Source: Micromonospora cathayae
Lineage (GTDB): Bacteria > Actinomycetota > Actinomycetes > Mycobacteriales > Micromonosporaceae
Length of the DNA: 64,000 nucleotides
Reading direction: 5' to 3'
Assembly (NCBI RefSeq): GCF_028993575.1
Contig: NZ_CP118615.1
Span: 1,922,001 to 1,986,000 of the forward strand
The notes beneath the pieces were generated by a model, which was given only the letters and a program-made list of their open reading frames with translations, was not told the origin of the DNA and did not search any database. Shown here piece by piece: positions 8,248 through 15,545 of the stretch. Within the stretch, counting starts at the first letter, position 1; every line of letters begins with the position of its first letter. The position numbers and the translations under genes are program-made.

Positions 8248-10356
8248 TCATCGGGGTCCGCTGGCCGTGCCGCGCGAGCGCCACAGCAGCCAGACGAAGT
8301 AGGGGGTGCCGATCATGGCGGTGACCAGGCCGGCGGGGATCTGGGCGGGGGCGATGACGGTGCGGCCCAGGGTGTCGGCCAGGCTGACCAGCGCCGCGCC
8401 GAGCAGCACCGCGACCGGTAGTACCCGGGCGTGCCGGCCGCCGACGAGGGCCCGCGCGGCGTGCGGGGCGACCAGCCCGACGAAGCCGATCACGCCGACC
8501 GCGGAGACGGCGGTCGAGGTGAGCAGCGCCGCCGCGCCCAGGGCGAGTAGCCGGGTACGTTCCAGCCGGACCCCGAGCACCCGGGGGGTGTCGTCGTCCA
8601 GCGCGAGCAGGTCGAGTTCCCGGCGGGCCGCGATCACGGCCGGGACGGCGAGCAGCAGGGCGATCGCCACCGGCAGCACCTGCGGGCCGGTCCGCCCGTA
8701 GGTGGAGCCGGAGAGCCAGGTCAGCGCCTTGCCGGTGTTCCACGGGTCGGAGCTGACGATGATGAACGTGATGATCGCGGTGCCGCCCTGCCACACCCCG
8801 AAACCGATCAGCACCAGCCGGTCGGAGCTGAGACCCCCGTACCGGGCCAGGCCGTAGACCAGGGCGAACGCCACGATCGCACCGAGGCCGGCGGCCCCGG
8901 AGATGGCGGCGACCCCGGCCAGCGGGACGACGGTCAGCAGGGTCACCGCGCCGATCCCGGCACCGGCGGTGATGCCGAGGATGCCCGGTTCGGCGAGCGG
9001 GTTGCGGCAGACCGCCTGCACGGTGGTGCCGGCGACGGCGAGGGCCGCCCCGGCCAGCAGCGCCGCCGTCACCCGCGGCCACCGCTGGTCCAGCACGAAG
9101 GTGTACGCCGGACCGGTGCGCCCCTGCACCCAGTTGGTCACGTCGCCGAGCAGGACCCAGGTGTCCCCGGCCAGCATGCCCAGCAGTACCGCCCCGACGG
9201 TGACCGCCGCGCACACCGCGACCACCGTCAGGTGGAAGGCCCGGGACCGGACGGCGGCGTGCCCGCCCGGCGGGCGGCGGGTCGGCCCGGCGTCCCGGTG
9301 CCGGCGGGCCAGCCAGACCAGCAGCACCGCCCCGAACAGGGTGGTGACCACCCCGGTGGGCACCTCCACCCCGGCCTCCGCGCCGAGGACGGCCCGCAGC
9401 AGCACGTCGGAACCGAGCACGATGATCACGCCGACGATGCCGGAGAGCGGCAGCAGCACCCGGTGCCGGTGCACCCCGGGCACCAGCCGGCCGAGCAGCC
9501 GGACGATCACCGGGGCGCAGAGCCCGACGAAACCGATCGGCCCGGCCAGGGTCACCGCGGCGGCGGAGAGCAGCACGGCGAGCACGACCACCACCAGCCG
9601 GGTACGCCGGACGTGCAGCCCGAGCACGGTGGCCGTGTCGTCGCCGAGGGCGAGGATGTCCAACCGGTGCCCGAGCGCCACCAGCAGCAGCGCGCCGAGG
9701 CCGATCACCGGGGCCAACTGGGTGAACGCCACCATGTCGCTCTGCACCAGCGAGCCGTTGCCCCATGCGAACAGACCGATGGTGGCCTGCTCGAACAGGA
9801 GCAGCAGCAGCATGGTGAGCGAGCTGAGGGCGAGCGCGGTCGCCGAGCCGGCGAGGATCAGCCGGGTGGTGCCGGCCTGCCCGCCGGCGGAGAGCGCCAT
9901 CACCAGGCCGGCGGCGGCGAGTCCACCGCCGAAGGCGAGCGCACCGGACGGCAGTGCCGGGAGGGTGATCCCGAACGCCGCCACGGTGACGATGGCCAGG
10001 TGCGCCCCGGCGTTGACCGCGAGGGTGTCCGGGGAGGCGAGCGGGTTGCGGGCCAGCGACTGGAGGGCGGCCCCGGCGAAGCCCAGCGCGACCCCGACGG
10101 CCAGCCCGGCGAGCAGCCGGGGCAGCCGGGACGCGACCAGCACCCGGGCGGCCTCGTCGTCGGTGTCGACGACTAGGCGCAGCAGATCGGTCGCGCCCAC
10201 CGAGGAGGTCCCCTGGGTCAGGTGCACCAGGGTGATCACCAGGAGCAGGGCGGTGGCGAGGACGAAGGCGCCGGTGACCCGGGTGGCGCCCAGTGGCCCG
10301 GTCGGGGCCGGCCGGGTGGCCGACCCCGATCGGACGGGTGCGTCGAGCTGGCTCAA
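8248..10356 (-). CDS. Fused double-length ferric-siderophore ABC permease (FhuB-type)
   Basis: This 702-residue inner-membrane permease contains two FecCD/BtuC-type halves in one chain, as in FhuB. The first half (about residues 20-340) has SRLPRLLAGLAVGVALGFAG and GFVGLCAPVIVRLLG. The second (about 370-700) has DQRWPRVTAALLAGAALAVAG and GFVGLVAPHAARALVG. Each half carries the LARNPLA/VCRNPLA loop that contacts the ATPase. No ATG or GTG lies near the N-terminus. The best start is TTG 10356, overlapping the receptor stop as TTGA, with GAAGG about ten bases upstream. A long upstream extension read from the same frame overlaps the receptor gene and is rejected. It passes ferrioxamine-type complexes into the cell. 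Confidence 0.88.
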   Translation of the reverse strand: MSQLDAPVRSGSATRPAPTGPLGATRVTGAFVLATALLLVITLVHLTQGTSSVGATDLLRLVVDTDDEAARVLVASRLPRLLAGLAVGVALGFAGAALQSLARNPLASPDTLAVNAGAHLAIVTVAAFGITLPALPSGALAFGGGLAAAGLVMALSAGGQAGTTRLILAGSATALALSSLTMLLLLLFEQATIGLFAWGNGSLVQSDMVAFTQLAPVIGLGALLLVALGHRLDILALGDDTATVLGLHVRRTRLVVVVLAVLLSAAAVTLAGPIGFVGLCAPVIVRLLGRLVPGVHRHRVLLPLSGIVGVIIVLGSDVLLRAVLGAEAGVEVPTGVVTTLFGAVLLVWLARRHRDAGPTRRPPGGHAAVRSRAFHLTVVAVCAAVTVGAVLLGMLAGDTWVLLGDVTNWVQGRTGPAYTFVLDQRWPRVTAALLAGAALAVAGTTVQAVCRNPLAEPGILGITAGAGIGAVTLLTVVPLAGVAAISGAAGLGAIVAFALVYGLARYGGLSSDRLVLIGFGVWQGGTAIITFIIVSSDPWNTGKALTWLSGSTYGRTGPQVLPVAIALLLAVPAVIAARRELDLLALDDDTPRVLGVRLERTRLLALGAAALLTSTAVSAVGVIGFVGLVAPHAARALVGGRHARVLPVAVLLGAALVSLADTLGRTVIAPAQIPAGLVTAMIGTPYFVWLLWRSRGTASGPR

Positions 10357-11339
10357 GCCGCGTAGACCTTCACGAGCTGGTCGACGTACTGCTTGGCGGA
10401 GAGCGGGCCGCCGAAGGTCCAGATGCCGTCGGGCATCCGGTGCAGCTTGTTCTGCTGCACGAACGGCAGCGACTTCCAGATGGCGTTGGCGGCGAGCCCG
10501 TCGGCGAAGACGTCGTTGCCGTCCGAGGCGTTGTAGAAGAAGTGCAGGTCCTGACCCTTGAGGACGGTCAGCCCTTCGACGTCGGTCTGGCCCAGGCCCC
10601 ACACCTCGTCGGCCTGGCCGGTCCAGGCGTTCTTCAGGCCGAGCTGGATGCCGAGCTGGGAGACCAGCGCGCCCTGGCCGAACATCCGGATGGAGACGGT
10701 GCTGCCCTCCTTCCAGCCGTCGGCGAACGCGAACTGCTGGCCGGCGGCACCGGCGTCGGCGATCTTCTTCTTGCCGTCGGCGAGGGCGGCGTCGAAGTCG
10801 GCGAGGAGCTTCTCCGCCTCGGCGGTCTTCCCGGTCGCCTGGGCGATCATGTTCACGTCGGCGCGCATCCGGCCGAGGTTGTCCTTGGCGTCGCTGCCCT
10901 TGGTGACCAGCACCGGAACGTACTGCTCCAACTGGGTGACCAGCGCGGAACCGCGCTCGGCCTCCATCACCACCAGGTCGGGCTGCAACGCCACGATCGA
11001 GTCGACGCTCGGCTCGCCCCGGGTGCCGACGTCCTTCACGCCGGCGTCGAGCTTCGCGGCGCTGACCCAGGTGGCGTACCCCTTGGGGTCGGCCACGCCG
11101 GCCGGCATGACGCCCAGGCTGACCAGGATCTCAGCCTCGGCCCACTCCAGGGCGACAACCTTGCTGGCCGGGGCCTTGAGGGTGACCGCCTTGTCGCGGC
11201 TGTCGGTGACGGTGACCGGGCCGCTGGAGGTGGTGTCGGCGGAGGGGCTTCCGGTCGGGGTCTCCTCGGTGGTGCCGCAGGCGCTGAGCAGCAGCGCGGC
11301 GACGGCGGCGACCAGAACGGTCGCACGGGTACGCATCAT
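10353..11339 (-). CDS. Iron-siderophore-binding lipoprotein (ABC receptor)
   Basis: This protein of about 328 residues is a periplasmic-binding-protein-like lipoprotein of the FhuD/FepB cluster (peripla_BP_2). The N-terminus MRTRATVLVAAVAALLLSACG is a lipoprotein signal peptide with lipobox LSAC, so the mature protein is anchored outside the membrane. VTVTDSRDKAVTLKAPASKVVALEW begins the receptor fold, and PSVDSIVALQPDLVV is typical. Two adjacent ATGs (11339 and 11336) are possible starts; AGAGAAGAG lies just upstream. It is followed by the permease with a TTGA overlap. It binds the loaded siderophore, presumably a desferrioxamine, though the ligand is inferred from the neighbouring des genes. 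Confidence 0.92.
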   Translation of the reverse strand: MMRTRATVLVAAVAALLLSACGTTEETPTGSPSADTTSSGPVTVTDSRDKAVTLKAPASKVVALEWAEAEILVSLGVMPAGVADPKGYATWVSAAKLDAGVKDVGTRGEPSVDSIVALQPDLVVMEAERGSALVTQLEQYVPVLVTKGSDAKDNLGRMRADVNMIAQATGKTAEAEKLLADFDAALADGKKKIADAGAAGQQFAFADGWKEGSTVSIRMFGQGALVSQLGIQLGLKNAWTGQADEVWGLGQTDVEGLTVLKGQDLHFFYNASDGNDVFADGLAANAIWKSLPFVQQNKLHRMPDGIWTFGGPLSAKQYVDQLVKVYAA

Positions 11340-11386
11340 GGCTCTTCTCTGTTCTCGGGTCCGTGGTACGTGGATCGGTGCAGGGG

Positions 11387-12211
11387 TCAGGCGACGACCC
11401 GGGTGGTGTGCCGGCCGACGGGTCGGGTGGAGAGCAGCCCGGTCACCGGGTCGACGGTCACCTCGATGCGGATGCCGTACGTCTCGGTGAGGGCGTCCTC
11501 GGTGAGGACGTCGCCCGGTGCGCCGGTGGCCCGGACGCGTCCGGCGTGCAGGAGCACCACCTCGTCGGCGACGGCGGCGGCCTGGTTGAGGTCGTGCAGC
11601 ACGACACCGACGGCGACCCCGTCGGTGTCGGCGAGGTCCCGCATCAGGTCGAGGATCTCGACCTGGTAGCGCAGGTCGAGGAAGGTGGTGGGCTCGTCGA
11701 GCAGCAGCACGGCGGTGTCCTGGGCCAGGCAGGTCGCCAGCCACACCCGCTGCAACTCGCCGCCGGAGAGTTCGTCGACGGGCCGGTCGGCCATCGCGGT
11801 GACCCCGGTGACCGTCATGGCGCGACCGATCATGGTCGGGCCGTCCGGGTCGTCGGCCCGCCACCGCCCCCGGTACGGGTGCCGGCCGTAGCCGACCACG
11901 TCCCGGACGGTGACGCCGCTGGGGGTGGGTCGGCTCTGGGCCAGCAGGGTGACCCGGCGGGCGAACTCCCGGGCGGACAGGGCGCGGGCGGGGGTGCCGT
12001 CACCGAGCAGGATGTCGCCGTGCTCGAGCGGGTGCAGCCGGGCCAGTCCGCGCAGCAGCGTCGACTTGCCGCTGCCGTTCGGCCCGACCAGCGCGGTCAC
12101 CGCGCCGGGGCGTAGCGTGATCGCGGCGTCGTGGACCACGGTCGTACCGTGGTAACCCAACCGCAGATCCACGCCCCGTAGGCCCTCGGCGTCGCCGTCC
12201 CCACTGCTCAT
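11387..12211 (-). CDS. Ferric-siderophore ABC transporter ATPase (FhuC/FepC-type)
   Basis: This 274-residue ATPase has Walker A GPNGSGKST (about residues 43-51), Q-loop LLAQSRPTP, ABC signature LSGGELQRV, Walker B VLLLDEPTTFLDL and an H-loop in LHDLNQAA. It is the FecE/FhuC type that pairs with FecCD permeases. It is the first gene of the ATPase-receptor-permease-reductase operon. The ATG at 12211 sits only about six bases from the iron box and has no Shine-Dalgarno sequence, so the transcript may be leaderless. The 47-base gap to the receptor gene is free of terminator-like structure. Confidence 0.93.
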   Translation of the reverse strand: MSSGDGDAEGLRGVDLRLGYHGTTVVHDAAITLRPGAVTALVGPNGSGKSTLLRGLARLHPLEHGDILLGDGTPARALSAREFARRVTLLAQSRPTPSGVTVRDVVGYGRHPYRGRWRADDPDGPTMIGRAMTVTGVTAMADRPVDELSGGELQRVWLATCLAQDTAVLLLDEPTTFLDLRYQVEILDLMRDLADTDGVAVGVVLHDLNQAAAVADEVVLLHAGRVRATGAPGDVLTEDALTETYGIRIEVTVDPVTGLLSTRPVGRHTTRVVA

Positions 12212-12216
12212 GGGGG

Positions 12217-12249
12217 TTAGGTTAACCTAACCTTAGTTGGCGTTGTCAA
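12217..12249 (-). promoter_or_regulatory. Iron-box promoter of the siderophore-uptake operon
   Basis: The perfect 14-bp palindrome TTAGGTTAACCTAA (12217-12230) lies within a 19-bp iron box that extends to 12235. On the minus strand TTGACA (12249-12244) lies just upstream, the same arrangement as at desA. The box covers the -10 region and ends about six bases before the ATPase start codon, so transcription probably starts at or next to that ATG. Confidence 0.82.
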
Positions 12250-12771
12250 GGTTGTCCGGCGTCCGGTGGCCGACCGTCCGGCGGCCACCGCGACGGCGTG
12301 CGGCCCCACCAATTGGGGCCGTCGATAGTTGGCGTTGGGAAAATGTCCCGGGCGGCCCGGCACGAAATCGCGCGGACCGGCGCATCGTTTCGGTACGCGC
12401 CGGGTGAACTGCTCCGCCGACGCCGCCCGAAAGGGTACGGGGGCCGGCGAACCAGCAGGTCAGGCCGGTCCTTCGCGGATCCCGGCGGTGGCCTGTGGAA
12501 GTGCCGGCGGGAAGTGCCCGACAAGGGCCGCCGGACACCTGCCGGTCCGATACACTCATCGAGCGCTGCCAAAGAATGCGTTATGCCATAAGGGCTGGAG
12601 TTCGCCGAACGGCGGCGCGACGCCATGCCTGGCTGCCGGGCCGTCGCCCGGTGGTGCCCGCCGGGCCCGGCGGTTCCGCGTCGTCCGCCGGTCGGGCCGC
12701 CACGGCCGGTCACCCCTGCGGCCGGCGCGTCCGGAACACCCGCCCCGGCCGGAGTCGACGGGAGAACGGGC
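12250..12771. other. Intergenic region upstream of the polyprenyl synthase
   Basis: About 520 bases without a supported gene. It holds an inverted repeat GGCCCCA / TGGGGCC (12302-12308 and 12314-12320, five-base loop) and an interrupted palindrome TTATGCCATAA at 12581-12591. A TACACT at 12551-12556 could be a -10 element but has no good -35 partner. Small readings here have no start site or family resemblance that supports them. Confidence 0.5.
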
Positions 12772-13854
12772 ATGATCAACGTGGATGGGCCGCCGGTGTC
12801 GCTCGACCGTGGGGCCGATGCCGTCCGGCGTGCGGTCGACCGGGTGCTCGACGAGTTCCTCACCGCGCAGCGGGACGCCACCGGAGACGACGACTGGCGG
12901 CAGGACGTCGACCTACTGCGCTCCTTCGTGCTCGGCTCCGGCGGCAAACGCACCCGGCCCACCCTCTGCCACCTCGGCTGGCGGGCCCACGCCGGCGAAG
13001 GCCCCGGCATCCTCCGGGCCGCCGCCGCGCTCGAGTTGTTCCACGCGTTCGCGCTGATCCACGACGACCTGATGGACGACAGCGACACCCGCCGCGGTCG
13101 GCCCACCGTGCACGTCACGCTCGCCGAACGGCACCGGCGGCGGGGCTGGCGCGGGAGCGCCGACCGGTACGGCCGGAACACCGCCATGCTCTGGGGCGAC
13201 CTGTGCCTGGTCTGGGCCGAGGACCTCTTCCACGCCGGCGAGGTGGCCGCCGCGCGCCGGCCCCGGGTACGGGCGCTGTTCCAGCGGATGCGTACCGAGG
13301 CGATGCTGGGGCAGTACCTCGACGTCCGGGGCGAGGTGGCCGGCGCCGACCTGGCCGACTGCCTGCGCATCCTGCGCTACAAGTGCGCCCGGTACACGGT
13401 CGAACGTCCACTCCAGATCGGGGCGGCGGTGGCCGGCGCGGAAGAGGCCGACCTGGCCGTGCTGTCCCGGTACGGTCTCCCGCTCGGCGAGGCGTTCCAA
13501 CTCCGGGACGACGTGCTCGGGGTCTTCGGCGACGACGCGCTCACCGGCAAGTCCAGCCTGACCGACCTGCGGGACGGCAAGGCCACGGTGCTGATGGTGC
13601 TGGCCCGCCAGGCCGCCACCGCCCGCCAGGCCGCCACGATCCGGCGCTGGCACGGCGCGCCCGACCTCGACCTGGCCGGCGCGGACCTGCTCCGGGAGGT
13701 CATCGTCGACACCGGCAGCCTGCGCCGGGTGGAGGAGATGATCGCGGCGCGCACCGAGGAGGCGGTCGCCGCGTTGGACGACGCGTCCATCGTGGACGAC
13801 GTACGGGCCGAACTGGTCGGGCTGGCCCGTAGGCTCTCGGTCCGGAGCCGCTGA
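12772..13854 (+). CDS. Polyprenyl diphosphate synthase (trans-isoprenyl diphosphate synthase family)
   Basis: This 360-residue enzyme condenses isopentenyl diphosphate with an allylic diphosphate. The first aspartate-rich motif is HDDLMDDSDTRRGRPTVH (DDxxxD form, about residues 98-115). The second aspartate-rich region is FQLRDDVLGVFGD. GSGGKRTRP supplies the IPP-binding lysine/arginine. ATG 12772 (MINVDGPPVSLDRG) has GGGAGAA six bases upstream; a 49-residue upstream extension lacks family character and is rejected. The chain length of the product (C15, C20 or longer) cannot be read reliably. No terpene cyclase or phytoene synthase lies nearby, so a general role (quinone, carotenoid or membrane isoprenoid precursor) is as likely as a specialised one. 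Confidence 0.9.
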   Translation: MINVDGPPVSLDRGADAVRRAVDRVLDEFLTAQRDATGDDDWRQDVDLLRSFVLGSGGKRTRPTLCHLGWRAHAGEGPGILRAAAALELFHAFALIHDDLMDDSDTRRGRPTVHVTLAERHRRRGWRGSADRYGRNTAMLWGDLCLVWAEDLFHAGEVAAARRPRVRALFQRMRTEAMLGQYLDVRGEVAGADLADCLRILRYKCARYTVERPLQIGAAVAGAEEADLAVLSRYGLPLGEAFQLRDDVLGVFGDDALTGKSSLTDLRDGKATVLMVLARQAATARQAATIRRWHGAPDLDLAGADLLREVIVDTGSLRRVEEMIAARTEEAVAALDDASIVDDVRAELVGLARRLSVRSR

Positions 13855-13987
13855 CGCCGTCGGGGCCCGGGACCCTGGCCGGCGGTGGTCGCGGCACGCC
13901 GGAACGTGACCGTCGGCTGACTGTCGCCGCGAACCTGAGTACGGTTCACGGTGCACGGCGACCGCGCTCGGGACGGGGAGGCAGACG

Positions 13988-14422
13988 ATGGGTGTCACGT
14001 ACCGCCGGATGGTCGAGCTGGTTCAACCGGTCGAGACGGTGGTGCGCGTCCTGACGGACGTGGCGGGGTGGCCGCGCTGGAACGCGTCCGTGGCATGGCT
14101 CGAACGCCCCGGCACCGGGCCGCTCACCGTCGGCGAGACCATCCGGCTCAAGCAGCACCGACTGCCGGCGAACACCTGGACGGTCACCCAGGTCGACGGG
14201 TCCGGTTTCACCTGGACGGCGACCAGCACCGGTGTCCGTACCACCGGGGACCACCGGGTCCGGCCGGCCGGTGCCGGCCGCGTCGAGGTCAGCCTCGCGC
14301 TGACCATGGACGGGCCGATGGCCCGGTTCACGACGCTGCTCGGGGCCCGGTTGATCCGGCGCTACCTCGACCTGGAGGCCGAGGGGCTGCGCCGCGAGAC
14401 GGACCGGGGCGGTACCGGATGA
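13988..14422 (+). CDS. SRPBCC (START-like) family protein
   Basis: This 144-residue protein has the polyketide-cyclase/START-like fold pattern: an N-terminal strand YRRMVELVQPVETVVRVLTDV, a WPRWNASV turn, a run of beta strands (TWTVTQVDGSGFTWTAT) and a long C-terminal helix (LIRRYLDLEAEGLRRETD). ATG 13988 lies behind GGGGAGG. Such proteins bind small hydrophobic ligands; many are stand-alone with unknown function. It is followed by a short repeat array that covers its stop codon and then by the ion channel gene. No polyketide genes are close enough to imply a cyclase role. Confidence 0.75.
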   Translation: MGVTYRRMVELVQPVETVVRVLTDVAGWPRWNASVAWLERPGTGPLTVGETIRLKQHRLPANTWTVTQVDGSGFTWTATSTGVRTTGDHRVRPAGAGRVEVSLALTMDGPMARFTTLLGARLIRRYLDLEAEGLRRETDRGGTG

Positions 14423-14507
14423 GCGTGCCGTGCGCCCAGGGCCGTACCGGATGAGCGCGTCGCGTGCCCCGGGTCGGTACCGGACGGGCGTGCCGTGCGG
14501 CCCGGGG
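14411..14507 (+). repeat. Three imperfect tandem repeats of 32-33 bp
   Basis: Units begin at 14411, 14443 and 14476, each starting GTACCGGA-like and containing GAGCG/GGGCG, GTGCCGTGCG and a CCCRGG tail. They span the end of the SRPBCC gene and the start region of the channel gene, so they set the spacing between the two genes. Confidence 0.7.
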
Positions 14508-15433
14508 ACGACCCGCCGGTGAGACCTGCCTCCACGCCGACCGTCGGTCGGCCCGACCTGGCTGCCCGCTGTGCCCGCATCGCCCGGTCCCGGCCGTTCG
14601 AGATCGCCATCGTCGTCGTGATCATCGCCAACGGGATCGTGCTCGGTCTGGAGACCTACCCGCACCCCGGTCTCGCCGGGTCGGTGCTGCGCGGGCTGGA
14701 ATGGGCCTTCCGGGTCGCGTTCGTCACCGAGATCCTCATCCGGGTGCTCGCCTACGGCCGGCGTCCGCAGGACTTCTTCCGGCACGGCTGGAACGTCTTC
14801 GACTTCCTGGTCATCGCGGCGATCTTCATCCCGGGGTTGCACGGCGACTCGGCGTTGCTGCGGGTCGTGCAGGTGGCCCGGATGCTGCGACTGGTGCGGT
14901 TCTCCCCGGGGCTGCGCACCATCGTCGCCGCGCTGTGGCGCAGCCTCCCCGGCGTCGGCGGCTTCCTGGCGCTGGCCGTGGTGACCCTCTACGTGTACGG
15001 CATGGCCGGCTGGCTGATCTTCGCGGACACCTACCCCGAGGAGTACGGCGACATCGGCCGGTCGCTGCTGACCCTGTTCGTGCTGCTCTCCCTGGAGACC
15101 CTGCCGGACCTCATCGAGCAGGGCATGGCGGTCTCGCCGTGGACCCTGGTCTACTACATCAGCTACGTGCTGATCACGGTGAACCTGCTGCTCAACATCC
15201 TGATCGCGGTCATCGTCAACTCCATGGAGGAGGCCCGCCGGCTGGAGATGACCGAAGGGCTGGCGGCCGACTACGACGAAGACGGCGACGGTGTACCGGA
15301 CGAGGTGGACCGGATCGCGATCAGTCAACGGCTGGACGACCTGCGGATGGTCATCGCCGAACTGGAACGGGAGCTACGCATCGACCGCGATGACCCTCAG
15401 CATCGTTCGCCGCACCGGCCCGACGGGCGCTGA
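14495..15433 (+). CDS. NaChBac-like six-helix voltage-gated cation channel with C-terminal Ca-loop motif
   Basis: This 312-residue membrane protein resembles the bacterial voltage-gated sodium channel family. S1 is FEIAIVVVIIANGIVLGLE. S4 is RVVQVARMLRLVRF with arginines every third residue. The pore filter is SLETLPD (residues 199-205), and S6 is ITVNLLLNILIAVIVNSMEEA. NaChBac has TLESWAS at the filter; here the tryptophan is Leu and the last position is Asp. After S6 comes DYDEDGDGVPDE (residues 259-270), which has the acidic spacing of an EF-hand or thrombospondin-type-3 calcium loop, then a heptad helix ISQRLDDLRMVIAELERELR like the family's C-terminal coiled coil. GTG 14495 is used; GTG 14519 is an alternative start. 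A Mrp antiporter operon follows on the same strand. Confidence 0.85.
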   Translation: MRPGDDPPVRPASTPTVGRPDLAARCARIARSRPFEIAIVVVIIANGIVLGLETYPHPGLAGSVLRGLEWAFRVAFVTEILIRVLAYGRRPQDFFRHGWNVFDFLVIAAIFIPGLHGDSALLRVVQVARMLRLVRFSPGLRTIVAALWRSLPGVGGFLALAVVTLYVYGMAGWLIFADTYPEEYGDIGRSLLTLFVLLSLETLPDLIEQGMAVSPWTLVYYISYVLITVNLLLNILIAVIVNSMEEARRLEMTEGLAADYDEDGDGVPDEVDRIAISQRLDDLRMVIAELERELRIDRDDPQHRSPHRPDGR

Positions 15434-15545
15434 ACCGCTGGTGGCGTCGATGGCCGGGCCGATGACCTGACTCACGACGCGTGCCGGCACGCCGGATCCC
15501 CGGATAGGGTGGTGGGAACCGGTGTGCTGATCTTGGGGAGGGTGT

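Noticed and set aside
10600..11864. Upstream extension of the siderophore receptor into the ATPase gene
   Set aside because: The lipoprotein signal beginning at 11339/11336 fixes the start; the extension is antisense-like sequence of a clear ATPase gene.
12298..12591. Small plus-strand frame of about 97 residues ahead of the polyprenyl synthase
   Set aside because: No ribosome site, no recognisable fold, and overlaps hairpins and likely promoter sequence.
12625..12771. N-terminal extension of the polyprenyl diphosphate synthase
   Set aside because: The extra stretch is Pro/Gly/Arg-rich without family similarity; ATG 12772 has a good ribosome site.
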